Of a stretch of 64,000 bases of DNA, positions 29,285-41,157 are shown piece by piece. How positions within the stretch are numbered: position 1 is the first letter of the stretch; every line of letters begins with the position of its first letter. The notes under the pieces are model-generated. The model ran no database searches and was not told the DNA's origin. It saw only the letters and a list, made by a program, of their open reading frames with translations. The stretch is from Rutidosis leptorrhynchoides (lineage: Eukaryota > Streptophyta > Magnoliopsida > Asterales > Asteraceae), in assembly GCF_046630445.1 (NCBI RefSeq), contig NC_092333.1:184352001-184416000 (forward strand), written 5' to 3'. A program made the position numbers and the translations under genes.

Positions 29285-32176
29285 TGTAACGACCCTGGAT
29301 TTTCCAACGTCTATTTATTAATAATTTTTATTATTAATACGTGTGATTAAACGAATGTATGTTATTACATTTACATGTTGCCATGATTGCCCGAAGTTGA
29401 CTTTAATTGCCCGAAACGTCCTTGTGACACACGAAACTTACACGAATAATATTTTCACATATTATTTACATTCATGATTAGTTTTATTAATCATTTTAAT
29501 TAACTAAGGTTGTTGGTTAATTACTTGGGCTTTTGTTGGACTTTATTTGTTAATTATTGAACTTGGGCTTTGATTAGTGTAATGGACTCTTGAATATTGG
29601 GCTTCCAAGCCCATCCTACCTTTTTAAATGGACTTAATTAGCCCATAAGACTTGTAAGTAGTACTTGTACATGGAAACTAGCTAGTTACTTCATTAAGAA
29701 TCTAGTTAACATATAATCCCCATGAAACCCCATCTAATATCCATCTTTTGTAAGCTTTTCATCCAAGTAACCATTGAACTTCTCCTCCCCTCTTCTTTTT
29801 CTGCTGCTGGCCGTGAGCTAGGCCTCATGGGGAGGTGTTTTTGGCTTTCAAATTTTGATAACTTGGCTACTAGTTCTCTCACACTTCATTCATTCCAAGC
29901 ACACACTTGCATACTTTTTTTTCCTCTCCTTTCTCTCTAAACTTTGTAAGTTACAAGGCTTTCTTTCTTTCTTCTTTTCTTGTTGAAACCGATTTCAAAC
30001 ACCCCATTTATCATCATCATTCATTGTTTGCTACTTGTATTTGGTTGTTGTTTAAGTTACTTGAAGTTTATTGTTACTTACTTGTTGTTGTTACATACTT
30101 GCTACAAGAATCAACTTTCTAGTTAGATTCTTCATATTAATCTTGTATTTTCAAGAACATCCAAGAACTAACTTTCTAGTTATGTTCTACATACATTATT
30201 TCAAAAGATTCAAAGTTCTTGTGTTGTAACTCATACTTGAAGTACATGAAGTGAACTTAATGTTTACTTTCTAAATCTTTAAAGTATGAAACTCATGAAC
30301 TTATTTACTTGTTTATTTAGTTTTACTTGCACTTTAATTTTATGATTTTGGTTGTTGTTGGTCAAGTACTACAAGTTAGTCTTGATCTCATATCTCTTGG
30401 AACTAAAAGTTAACCTTGAAAGTTCAAGAACACACAAATAAGTTTTCTTTAAACATAACTTTGTATACTTATGCTTGATCTAGACTTTTGGGTCTTGGAT
30501 CTTCAAGATCTAACTAAGAACTATGTTCTACATCTTAAGATCTTGATTAGTTAGTTTACTTTCCAGTTTATAGTTCAATATTTCTTTTATAGTTCATGTA
30601 AGTGTCAAACCTAAGACTTTGATGTAACTTTGGTTCATCAAACTACATGCAACTCTTAAGTGAGTTGTGCTTCATGTCTTAGACTTGCACTAGTATTATG
30701 ATGGTCAAGACTTGGTTGAGATGATGTAGACACATCAATGAGTTGTACACTTGAAGCTATATGCATCAAGGATGAGAACCATGATGAACATCAAGCACCA
30801 AGACCACCGGAACTCACTTAAACTTACTGTTTCTGTCCAAACCCTACTGTTTTTCTGATTCTGTAACAGACCAGTAGACCTGGGCTGTTGTGGTTATTAT
30901 TTTCAAATATATATTTTCGAGTAGATAACTTTTCATATAGGACTCGTCTTAATCCTAGTTACGGTTTAGGATTTATGGCCCTCCGATCGTCACTATGTCC
31001 TTTAACGTTGTGCAGAAATTTCTGACCTACTCGTACTTAGACCGTCACCACGGTCAAACCAAGACGAGTTTGCTTCTATAAATTTTACCACAACTAAAGG
31101 ACTCATAGACGGAGCCATGGCCACTGGTCTCACCTTAATTCAGTAAGGGTAGAGGCCGTGGTGACTGACTGAAGTCAGGTTTTGTTTTAAAACTACTTTC
31201 ATAAACGAAACTTACTTTACGCCTTTTTGATGATGAATGATGATGACCCTTAAGACCTTATTTACATACTTTTAAACCTATTAAGACGATTTACTGACTT
31301 AGTACTATTTGCCTTAGGTTGAGGACCTTCGGACCGATTACTTGCACACCGTTTCCGAACCAACTTTACGACTACATTATCATTGTGAGTTATAGCATTC
31401 CCTTTTTACTTTAACTTATTTTGGGAACTCAGAACACATGCGGATTTTATGTTTTACATACTAGGCACGAGTACTTAAACTTTGTATATGTGTGGGTTAT
31501 ATAACGGCAGAAACATTCCCTTTAGCTCGGTAACGTTTAGTCATTGGTTTTTGAACCGGTGAACGCGAATCTTAGATATGGATCCATAGGGTTTGACATC
31601 CCCACTCGGGCTAGTAGCGCTAGCATTTAACGAGTGTTTAATACTTCGTATACATACGCACTTACCAAGTATACTTTTAGGGGGTATAAACGTTAAGTTA
31701 GTTACCAAGTGCCCACGGTTAACATATACTTTATCATACTGTTTTGAAACGCTCTTTGTAGCACTGAAATCTCGTGGCCTACCTTACATACTGTTATACT
31801 TAAACTATAGCTCACCAACCTTTGTGTTGACGTTTTTAAGCATGTTTTTCTCAGGTGCTTGAGGTTAGCTTCCGCTGTGTACTAGTCGTGCTGTAGACAC
31901 CCGCTGCTTAGAGTTGCTATCGCATGAACTACTTTATTTACATTCAAACATTCGTACTTTTGAACTATGACTTGTAACGACCGTTGTGGTCACATACACT
32001 TATTATTTGCTTCTACTTAGTGAAGCATGCTTTTGGATTGTAAAACATTCGATGTTGGTTTAGACATCACTTTATTATTGAATGCAAACTCTTTTTGAAA
32101 TCGCATATAGTACTTAACCTTGTAATGATCCTGTTGTTGATGATTCATACACGATGGTTTTGTACGGGGCATCACA
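29285..32176 (+). repeat. 5' LTR of Tekay-1 (2,892 bp)
   Basis: Starts TGTAACGACCCTGG and ends GGGGCATCACA, directly followed by the primer site. Short frames inside it (29722-29940, 29907-30122, 31593-31862) recur in the other LTR and are not genes. A perfect palindrome TATGGATCCATA lies at about 31577-31588. Confidence 0.93.
31385..31854 (+). promoter_or_regulatory. Intron-like module in Tekay-1 5' LTR
   Basis: ATT|GTGAGTTATAG at 31385 and GTTTTTCTCAG ending at 31854 (470 bp). The TTCCC/GGGAA pairing after the donor replaces the GTCCCA/TGGGA pairing of the other families. Confidence 0.4.
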
Positions 32177-32178
32177 TT

Positions 32179-32190
32179 TGGTATCAGAGC
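32179..32190 (+). promoter_or_regulatory. Primer binding site of Tekay-1
   Basis: TGGTATCAGAGC two bases after the LTR end; initiator Met tRNA type. Confidence 0.93.
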
Positions 32191-32513
32191 ATTGGTTGTA
32201 GGGAATTAGGCTGCATTAGTGAGTCTAAGACCGACCCGAGTAGGATTCACTAATAGGACTAATCTACAACTTGCTAGTTTACTTGTTTCCGCTGAACTTA
32301 CTGCATGCTGCTGCTTACTGTTACTGCTATATGCCGTATGCTACTACATGATTTCACTACTGCATGCTATTACTTGCTTTCGATTGCATGCTACCTTCGT
32401 ACGATTTGCTGTTATTGCCATGCTACTTATTGTTATACATGATTTAAACTGTTGGCCTAATACGTGCTTGCTTTATGACTTACTGACATGGAAAATTTAT
32501 TTTCCTTGTTCAG
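32191..32513 (+). other. Untranslated leader of Tekay-1
   Basis: Pyrimidine-rich leader. It ends with TTTTCCTTGTTCAG directly before the ATG of the extra ORF, a good match to a plant 3' splice site. Confidence 0.5.
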
Positions 32514-33473
32514 ATGTCGGATGTACCACCTGCTAGCATTTTGGGCAGTTTAGACTCTTCATCTACTCCACCTACCACCGTTGTCGATCCACCGATCCTG
32601 CTACCCATTAGTGATCCCGGCGCTTCTACTTCCGGAGCCAGTAGTAGTACACCTGCCCCAGTGGCTGCTTCCGATGGACACGTAGGCCCTACGGAGATTC
32701 CAGCTCCATCTGCTCCCAGACCCTCGGGGTCACAGCCCCGCATCGGTGGGATTGAGATTCCCACGGAGTTCGAGGAAGGGCCATTTCGTAACCATATGCG
32801 CACGCCTTGCCGACGCACTCCCGACGGACGTTTAGTGTCGATTCCGCCAGGCAGACACAGACAGATGTTGGCCGCCTTCGGACTACCAGTTCAGCCACCC
32901 GTGTCACCACCACATGATTCAGATGACTCATCATCCGCCGATTCTTCATCAAATGATTCTTCATCAGACTCCAGTGACGACGAGGACCCTGCTGATATAC
33001 CTATACAGGCACCCTCCACCCCGCCGAAGAAGCGGTACCGTCCTGATGGCACCGTTATTCCAGGGGTGAATGGAGGTCGTGCTTTTACTGACGCTTTTGG
33101 TCGGCGTCGGAGGGTTACTGCCCGTAAGCGGCTTGTGCTGTACCCTGCCGACCCACAGATACGTAAGGTTCCCCGTTACATATTGACTATTCCTGGAACC
33201 GTACCGCCTAGATTTAGATACGGACCATTTCCATCTAGGGACGTACCGTCTACATCCGGAGCTGGACCATCTACTTCAGCACCACCCGCACCATCGGCAG
33301 CACCAGCACCATCCGCTCCACCGGCCCCACCTGCACCGCCAGCACCACCTGCCCCACCATCTCCCACAGTCGAGGAATTGACAAGGGAGGTGGAGATTCT
33401 TTGAGCTCGGGTTACTAAGCTCGAGGAGCAGATGGCTCAGGTTTTGGACATCCTACACCCACCTCCACCGTAG
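32514..33473 (+). pseudogene. Accessory ORF upstream of gag in Tekay-1 (orf0-like)
   Basis: An ORF of 296 codons starts at 32514, stops at TGA 33402-33404, and continues in phase for 22 more codons to TAG at 33471-33473. Without the TGA the product would be about 319 residues. Visible parts: Ser/Thr/Pro-rich N-terminus, a middle with PCRRTPDGRLVSIPPGRHRQ, an acidic-Ser tract (DSDDSS repeats to SDDEDP), a basic patch FGRRRRVTARKR that could be a nuclear localisation signal, a Pro/Ala repeat, and a C-terminal heptad-like segment beginning VEELTREVEIL, cut by the stop. No enzyme motif is seen. From memory, an extra ORF before gag is reported in some Tekay-type elements such as rice RIRE3; its function is unknown. 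The domain order suggests a nucleic-acid or chromatin adaptor, but that is only inference. Confidence 0.6.
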
Positions 33474-33768
33474 GACTTTTATATTTAGATTTCGTTATGT
33501 AATCTAGTTGTAGATTCTTGTAATATTTATGTATTGTACGAATTTATTCAGATGTATGAAACTTGTTATTATGAATGGAACTTTGCGTTATTTAATTCTT
33601 GCACGATGTTCTATTTACATTACTGTACGATGATTCTGTGGTATTTGTACCTAGATGTGTTATTTAATAACATGTGATGTTTTGATTCCATGTTGATTAC
33701 TATATACTGTATTATTACATATTGAATGCTAGATTTTGACTTGAGTCAAAATTTTTGTTTAGAACATC
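33474..33768 (+). other. Spacer between accessory ORF and gag
   Basis: AT-rich and non-coding. It ends with TTTTTGTTTAG six bases before the gag ATG, again resembling a 3' splice site. Confidence 0.5.
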
Positions 33769-34740
33769 ATGGCTAACGGTCGATCCACACCTACTGCTGC
33801 TCAAATCGAAGAGATGATCCAAGAACGTGTAGCCGCAGCCCTAGCAGAAAGAAATCTCCAAGCTCCACCGCCACCACCACCGGTTATCCCACCCGTTCGA
33901 AATGGGTGTACTTACAAGGAATTCCAGAGCTGCAAACCGCATAACTTCAGTGGAACCGAGGGACCGGTTGGTCTCACCAGATGGTTCGAGAAACTTGAAT
34001 CAGTATTCCGAGTTAGCAACTGTTCGGAGGACAACAAGACCAAGTTTTCTTCGTGCACGCTATCTGACGGCGCGCTAACGTGGTGGAACACGTTAGCTCA
34101 AGCGAAAGGCATTGATGAGGCGTATGCTACGCCATGGGAGGAATTCAAAGCTACTATGATTGATGAGTATTGTCCGAGGACCGAAATCCAGAAGATGGAA
34201 ATCAAATTTATGCAGTTAAAGGCCGTTGGGAACGACCTTGATGGTTACAACAGGAGATTTTTGGAACTAGCTCTTAAGTGTCCGACAATGGTCACCCCGG
34301 AATTCAAGCGTATGGAGAGATACTTCTGGGGACTCCTTAAGTCCATCAAAGGAAACGTCACAACGTCCAAACCACCGAATGTTCCCGAAGCAATGCGCAT
34401 GGCGTATACCCTCATGAATCAGATTCTTGTTGATGAGCCGGAGAAGGCTAAGTTTGAGGCTGGTAGTAGCGAAAAGAGGAAATGGGACAACAACCACAAC
34501 AACCACAACAACAACAACCACTACAACAACAGGGGGAGAACTCATGACCATACCCCCGCCAAGAGGCACAACAATGGTGGAAACCCCAGCCCCAACAACA
34601 ACACCAACTCTAACCCGAACTACAAGGGAACCTTACCACAATGCAAGAGGTGTTACAAACACCACACTGGGTATTGCAATGTTGTCTGCGAGAAGTGTCA
34701 ACGGGCTGGGCATATCGGAAAAGACTGAAAGGTCACCACT
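33769..34740 (+). pseudogene. gag: gag of Tekay-1
   Basis: Starts at MANGRSTPTAAQIEEM. The gag core runs from NGCTYKEFQSCKPHNFSGTEG through WWNTLAQ and YCPRTEIQKME (about residues 45-230), then an Asn/His-rich linker, then the first CCHC pair (CKRCYKHHTGYC and CEKCQRAGH). An in-frame TGA at 34726-34728 falls where the last Cys of the second knuckle is expected. The same phase continues at once into the protease region with another knuckle, CYECGKTGHFRNAC. Gag would assemble particles and bind RNA; this copy would give only a truncated 319-residue product. Confidence 0.9.
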
Positions 34741-35442
34741 TTGAATGGGAAGCCGAATACCAATGGACCTAAGAAGTGCTACGAATGCGGGAAGACGGGC
34801 CATTTCAGAAATGCGTGCCCAGACAAGCGAAAACATGGCGGGCCACCCCGTGGTAGAGCTTTTAATGTTAATGCAAGGGATGCACGCGATAACCCCGACT
34901 TGATAACAGGTATATTCACAATCAACAATCTTTTAGCTTCTGTCTTGTTTGATACTGGTGCGGATAGAAGTTATGTATGTAGACATTTTTGCGATAAGAT
35001 TAATTGGTCATTAGTCCCGTTAAAAGAGAGTATGCTTGTCGAGGTCGCCAATGGAAAACTTGAGAAAGTTTACCATATTAGTCGTAGAGCTATTATCAAC
35101 ATAGCTGGTGCAAATTTCGAAATTGATTTGATACCTATCAAACTGGGAAGCTTTGACGTGATCGTTGGTATGGATTGGTTGAGCAAGATAAAGGCTGATA
35201 TTATCTGTGGAGATAAAGCACCTCGCATACCACAAGGAGATGGTGAACCACTGATCATATATGGAGAGAGATGTACCTCGAAGTTGAACCTCATTAGTTG
35301 CGTGAAAGCGCAAAAGATTATGAAGAAGGGACGTTTTGCTTTCCTAGCACATGTGAAAGTGGTAGAAACTGAGGTGAAGAGCGTGAATGATGTTCGAATT
35401 GTGAACGAATTTCTCGATGTTTTCCCAGAGGAATTGCCTTGA
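34741..35442 (+). pseudogene. Zinc knuckle and aspartic protease of Tekay-1
   Basis: This continues the gag phase. It has CYECGKTGHFRNAC, then the pepsin-like retroviral protease: active-site LFDTGADRSYV (about 34945-34980), and FDVIVGMDWLSK further on. The protease would cut the Gag-Pol polyprotein. An in-frame TGA at 35440-35442 lies inside the ELP-LPP junction between protease and RT. Confidence 0.9.
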
Positions 35443-36873
35443 TTGCCGCCGCAGAGAGCCGTAGAGTTTCAGATTGATTTAGTGCCAGGAGCTGCACCTG
35501 TAGCTCGTACACCTTATAGACTCGCACCTTCCGAGATGCAAGAATTACAAAGCCAACTACAAGAACTACTTGATCGAGGATTTATCCAACCAAGCTTCTC
35601 GCCTTGGGGCGCACCTGTGTTGTTTGTGAACAAGAAGGATGGATCCTTCCGTATGTGTATCGACTACCATGAACTCAACAAATTAACTATCAAGAATCGG
35701 TATCCTCTTCCACGAATTGACGATCTTTTTGATCAACTACAAGGATCGAGCGTCTACTCAAAGATCGATTTGCGATTCGGTTATCACCAGTTGAGGGTGA
35801 AGGAAAGTGATGTAATGAAAACTGCATTTAGAACTCGTTATAGTCATTATGAGTTTCTCGTGATGCCATTCGGATTAACAAATGCACCTGCCGTGTTCAT
35901 GGACCTCATGAATCGTGTCTGCAAGCCGTACTTGGATAAGTTTGTTATCGTCTTCATAGATGATATCCTCATCTACTCTAAGAGCGAAGAAGAACATGAG
36001 CAACACCTCCGACTAGTGCTTGAACTCTTGAGACAAGAGCAACTTTATGCCAAATTTTCCAAGTGTGAATTTTGGTTGAAGGAAGTTCAGTTTCTGGGTC
36101 ATGTTGTGAGCGACCAGGGTATCAAAGTTGATCCCGCCAAGATTGAAACCATCAGCAAATGGGAGACCCCCACTACTCTGATGCATATTCGCCAATTCCT
36201 AGGTCTCGCCGGTTACTACCGAAGGTTCATTGAAGGATTTTCTCTGATTGCGCGTCCTTTGACCGCGCTAACTCACAAGGGAAAGAAGTTCATTTGGGAA
36301 CCCGCACATGAATCAGCATTCCAAACTTTGAAGAAGAAGTTGACCACCGCACCTATCCTATCACTTCCTGAGGGCAGTGACGATTTTGTTGTTTATTGTG
36401 ATGCATCAAAGAGTGGTTTTGGTTGTGTACTGATGCAACGAACAAAGGTTATTGCCTATGCCTCCCTCCAATTGAAGATTCACGAGCAGAACTACACTAC
36501 ACATGATCTTGAACTTGGAGCCGTTGTCTTTGCACTTAAATTGTGGTGACACTATTTGTATGGAACTAAGAGCACTATCTTCACCGATCACAAGAGTCTC
36601 CAGCACATCTTCGATCAGAAGCAACTGAATATGAGACAGCATCGATGGATCGAGACGCTCAACGACTACGATTGTAAACTCCGTTATCACACTGGCAAGG
36701 CCAATGTTGTAGCTAATGCTTTAAGCCGAAAGGAGAGGACGGCACCTCTTCGTGTTAGGGCTCTGAACATCACCATCCATTTGAACCTTAACAACCAGAT
36801 CAGAGTAGCCCAAGATGAGGCTCTCAAGAAGGAGAATATATCTCACGAACATTTGAAGATACTTGTCTCTTGA
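35443..36873 (+). pseudogene. Reverse transcriptase and RNase H of Tekay-1
   Basis: In phase with gag. RT shows [46 protein letters not shown] and the catalytic [10 protein letters not shown] (near 35955). RNase H follows with the [10 protein letters not shown] and [10 protein letters not shown] motifs. Two in-frame TGA codons break it at 36547-36549 and 36871-36873. Two normally conserved residues also look changed: DYHELNK (usually Arg) and LRFGYHQ (usually Ser). The product cannot be a complete polymerase. Confidence 0.92.
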
Positions 36874-37846
36874 TTTGAGGTTAGGGAGTCTGGACTCCGA
36901 TGTTATGCCGGAAGAATTTGGGTACCTCTTTATGGAGATCTACGAAACCTGATACTTGATGAAGCACACAAATCGAGATATTCGATTCATCCTGGAGCGG
37001 GCAAAATGTACCACGACCTTAAAGAACAATATTGGTGGCCGAATCTTAAGAAGGACGTTGCGACTTATGTTGGTAAGTGTTTGACTTGCTCGAAGGTTAA
37101 AGCCGAGCATCAGAGACCTTCTGGGTTACTTCAACAACCGGAGATCCCACAATGGAAGTGGGAAAGGATCACAATGGATTTCATCACCAAGCTACCCAAG
37201 ACGGTGGGCGGATACGATACTATTTGGGTTATTGTTGACCGCCTTACCAAATCTGCACACTTCCTAGCGATGAAGGAAACTAATACAATGGAAAGACTTG
37301 CTCAATTATACATCAAGGAGGTTGTATCTCGTCACGGTGTACCTTTATCGATCATCTCCGATCGCGATCCCCGTTTTGCCTCTAGATTTTGGCGTTCTTT
37401 GCAAGAAGCCATGGGAACTCGTCTTGACATGAGTACTGCTTATCATCCTCAGACTGACGGGCAAAGTGAACGAACGATTCAGACCTTGGAGGACATGCTG
37501 CGTGCATGTGTCATCGATTTTGGAAAGGCTTGGGAAAGGCATTTGCCACTCGCCGAATTCTCGTACAACAACAGTTATCACTCTAGCATTAATGCTGCAC
37601 CTTTTGAAGCATTGTATGGCCGTAAGTACTGATCTCGTATTTGTTGGGCCGAAGTAGGCGAAAAGTAAATCACCGGACCCGAGGTAGTCCACAAAACGAC
37701 GGAGACGATTGCTCAGATTCAAGCTAGGCTTAAGATTGCCCGCGATCGTCAAAAGAGTTATGCCGATCTTAAACGTAAAGACTTTGAATTCAACATTGGT
37801 GACCGTGTAATGTTAAAGGTTGCACCTTGGAAGGGTGTGATCCGTT
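36874..37846 (+). pseudogene. Integrase of Tekay-1
   Basis: A zinc-binding HHCC region ([10 protein letters not shown] to CLTCSK) is followed by the DDE core: MDFITKLPK (near 37175), SDRDPRF (near 37363) and SERTIQT (near 37465). In-frame stops TGA 37630-37632 and TAA 37666-37668 lie after the core. A short deletion near 37855 moves the phase by one, so the C-terminal part is out of frame. Confidence 0.9.
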
Positions 37847-38223
37847 TTGGAAAACGTGGCACGATACATTGGTCCTTTTGAAATCTTGGAACGTGTTGGA
37901 CCTCTTGCATACCGTTTGGATCTACCAGCACAATTGAGCTCAGTTCATCCTTCCTTCCACGTGTCAAACTTGAAGAAGTGTCTTGCTGCACCTGAACTTA
38001 TCATACCACTTGAGGAACTTACGATTGATGACAAACTCCACTTTGTGGAAGAGCCTGTTGAGATTATGGATCGTGAGATCAAAACTTTGAAACGCAACAA
38101 GATTCCGATCGTCCGAGTAGATGGAATGCCAAACAAGGACCTGAGTTTACTTGGGAACGAGAGGATCAAATGATGCGGAAGTATCCTCACCTTTTCCCGA
38201 CTCCTCCATCTACCTCAGCTTAA
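37847..38223 (+). pseudogene. Integrase C-terminus and chromodomain of Tekay-1
   Basis: In the +1 phase: [36 protein letters not shown], then EEPVEIMDREIKTLKRNKIP, the start of a chromodomain. A second frame change near 38115 breaks it; the remaining W-NAK and PEFTWERED motif region continues in another phase to the stop at 38221-38223. Chromodomains of this lineage bind modified histones and steer integration to heterochromatin. Confidence 0.88.
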
Positions 38224-38259
38224 AATTTCGGGACGAAATTTTCTTTAACAGGTGGGTAA
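38224..38259 (+). promoter_or_regulatory. Hairpin and polypurine tract of Tekay-1
   Basis: AAAATTTCG/CGAAATTTT arms around GGA, then ACAGGTGGGTAA directly before the 3' LTR. The same hairpin precedes the LTR of Tekay-4 (59835-59856). Confidence 0.8.
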
Positions 38260-41152
38260 TGTAACGACCCTGGATTTTCCAACGTCTATTTATTAATAAT
38301 TATTATTATTAATACGTGTGATTAAACGAATGTATGTTATTACATTTACATGTTGCCATGATTGCTCGAAGTTGACTTTAATTGCCCGAAACGTCCTTGT
38401 GACACACGAAACTTACACGAATAATATTTTCACATATTATTTACATTCATGATTAGTTTTATTAATCATTTTAATTAACTAAGGTTGTTGGTTAATTACT
38501 TGGGCTTTTGTTGGACTTTATTTGTTAATTATTGAACTTGGGCTTTGATTAGTGTAATGGACTCTTGAATATCGGGCTTCCAAGCCCACCCTACCTTTTT
38601 AAATGGACTTAATTAGCCCATAAGACTTGTAAGTAGTACTTGTACATGGAAACTAGCTAGTTACTTCATTAAGAATCTAGTTAACATATAATCCCCATGA
38701 AACCCCATCTAATATCCATCTTTTGTAAGCTTTTCATCCAAGTAACCATTGAACTTCTCCTCCCCACTTCTTTTTCTGCTGCTGGCCGTGAGCTAGGCCT
38801 CATGGGGAGGTGTTTTTGGCTTTCAAATTTTGATAACTTGGCTACTAGTTCTCTCACACTTCATTCATTCCAAACACACACTTGCATACTTTTTTTTTCC
38901 TCTCCTTTCTCTCTAAACTTTGTAAGTTACAAGGCTTTCTTTCTTTCTTCTTTTCTTGTTGAAACCGATTTCAAACACCCCATTTATCATCATCATTCAT
39001 TGTTTGCTACTTATATTTGGTTGTTGTTTAAGTTACTTGAAGTTTATTGTTACTTACTTGTTGTTGTTACGTACTTGTTACAAGAATAAACTTTCTAGTT
39101 AGATTCTTCATATTAATCTTGTATTTTCAAGAACATACAAGAACTAACTTTCTAGTTATGTTCTACATACATTATGTCAAAAGATTCAAAGTTCTTGTGT
39201 TGTAACTCATACTTGAAGTACATGAAGTGAACTTAATGTTTACTTTCTAAATCTTTAAAGTATGAAACTCATGAAATTATTTACTTGTTTATTTAGTTTT
39301 ACTTGCACTTTAATTTTATGATTTTGGTTGTTGTTGGTCAAGTACTACAAGTTAGTCTTGATCTCATATCTCTTGGAACTAAAAGTTAACCTTGAAAGTT
39401 CAAGAACACACAAATAAGTTTTCTTTAAACATAACTTTGTATACTTATGCTTGATCTAGACTTTTGGGTCTTGGATCTTCAAGATCTAACTAAGAACTAT
39501 GTTCTACATCTTAAGATCTTGATTTGTTAGTTTACTTTCAAGTTTATAGTTCAATATTTCTTTTATAGTTCATGTAAGTGTCAAACCTAAGACTTTGATG
39601 TAACTTTGGTTCATCAAACTACATGCAACTCTTAAGTGAGTTGTGCTTCATGTCTTAGACTTGCACTAGTGTTATGATGGTCAAGACTTGGTTGAGATGA
39701 TGTAGACACATCAATGAGTTGTACACTTGAAGCTATATGCATCAAGGATGAGAACCATGATGAACATCAAGCACCAAGACCACCGGAACTCACTTAAACT
39801 TACTGTTTCTGTCCAAACCCTACTGTTTTGCTGATTCTGTAACAGACCAGTAGACCTGAGCTGTTGTGGTTACTATTTTCAAATAGATCTCTTCGATTAG
39901 ATAACTTTTCATATAGGACTCTTCTTAATCCGAGTTACGGTTTAGGATTTATGGCCCTCCGATCGTCACTATGTCCTTTAACGTTGTGCAGAAATTTCTG
40001 ACCTACTCGCACTTAGACCGTCGCCACGGTCAAACCAAGATGAGTTTGCTTCTATAAATTTTACCACAACTAAAGGACTCATATACGGAGCCATGGCCAC
40101 TGGTCTCACCTTAATTCAGTAAGGGTAGAGGCCGTGGTGATTGACTGAAGTCAGCCTTTGTTTTAAAACTACTTTCATAAACGAAACTTACTTTACGCCT
40201 TTTTGATGATGAATGATGATGACCCTTAAGACCTTATTTACATACTTTTAAACCTATTAAGACGATTTACTGACTTAGTGCTATTTGCCTTAGGTTGAGG
40301 ACCTTCGGACCGATTACTTGCACACCGTTTCCGAACCAACTTTACGACTACATTATCATTGTGAGTTATAGCATTCCCTTTTTACTTTAACTTATTTTGG
40401 GAACTGAGAACACATGCGGATTTTATGTTTTACATACTAGGCACGAGTACTTAAACTTTATATATGTGTGGGTTATATAACGGCAGAAACATTCCCTTTA
40501 GCTCGGTAACGTTTAGTCATTGGTTTTTGAACCGGTGAACGCGAATCTTAGATATGGATCCATAGGGTTTGACATCCCCACTCGGGCTAGTAGCGCTAGC
40601 ATTTAACGAGTGTTTAATACTTCGTATACATACGCACTTACCAAGTGTACTTTTAGGGGGTATAAACGTTAAGTTAGTTACCAAGTGCCCACGGTTAACA
40701 TATACTTTATCATACTGTTTTGAAACGCTCTTTGTAGCACTGAAATCTCGTGGCCTACCTTACATACTGTTATACTTAAACTATAGCTCACCAACCTTTG
40801 TGTTGACATTTTTAAGCATGTTTTTCTCAGGTGCTTGAGGTTAGCTTCCGCTGTGTACTAGTTGTGCTGTAGACACCTGCTGCTTAGAGTTGCTATCGCA
40901 TGAACTACTTTATTTGCATTCAAACATTCGTACTTTTGAACTATGACTTGTAACGACCGTTGTGGTCATATACACTTATTATTTGCTTCTACTTAGTGAA
41001 GCATGCTTTTGGATTGTAAAACATTCGATGTTGGTTTAGACATCACTTTATTATTGAATGCAAACTCTTTTTGAAATCGCATATAGTACTTAACCTTGTA
41101 ATGATCCTGTTGTTGATGATTCGTACACGATGGTTTTGTACGGGGCATCACT
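38260..41152 (+). repeat. 3' LTR of Tekay-1 (2,893 bp)
   Basis: Nearly identical to 29285-32176. The last base is T where the 5' LTR has A, so the terminal CA has mutated to CT; the gggca duplication follows directly. Confidence 0.93.
40361..40830 (+). promoter_or_regulatory. Intron-like module in Tekay-1 3' LTR
   Basis: Same sites and same 470-bp spacing as in the 5' LTR. Confidence 0.4.
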
Positions 41153-41157
41153 GGGCA
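41153..41157. repeat. Target-site duplication gggca, right copy (Tekay-1)
   Basis: Identical to 29280-29284. Confidence 0.9.

Larger units (their letters stand above)
29285..41152 (+). mobile_element. Complete Tekay-like chromovirus Tekay-1 (11,868 bp), coding region degraded
   Basis: It consists of two LTRs of about 2.9 kb, initiator-Met primer site, an extra ORF, gag, protease, RT, RNase H, integrase, chromodomain and polypurine tract, with gggca duplications. Order and chromodomain place it in the Ty3/gypsy chromoviruses; the extra ORF before gag and the AAATTTCGGGACGAAATTT hairpin before the polypurine tract fit the Tekay/Del lineage. I counted roughly 45 differences between the LTRs by eye (about 1.5 percent). 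It is inserted in the 5' LTR of Athila-2. Confidence 0.92.

Noticed and set aside
29722-31862. Small ORFs in the Tekay-1 5' LTR and their twins at 38697-40838
   Set aside because: They are repeated in both LTRs, AT-rich, and have no domain; long LTRs give such frames by chance.
34267-34569. Antisense ORFs under Tekay-1 and Athila-3 coding regions
   Set aside because: They mirror sense coding sequence; poly-Val runs are the complement of the Asn/His-rich Gag linker.
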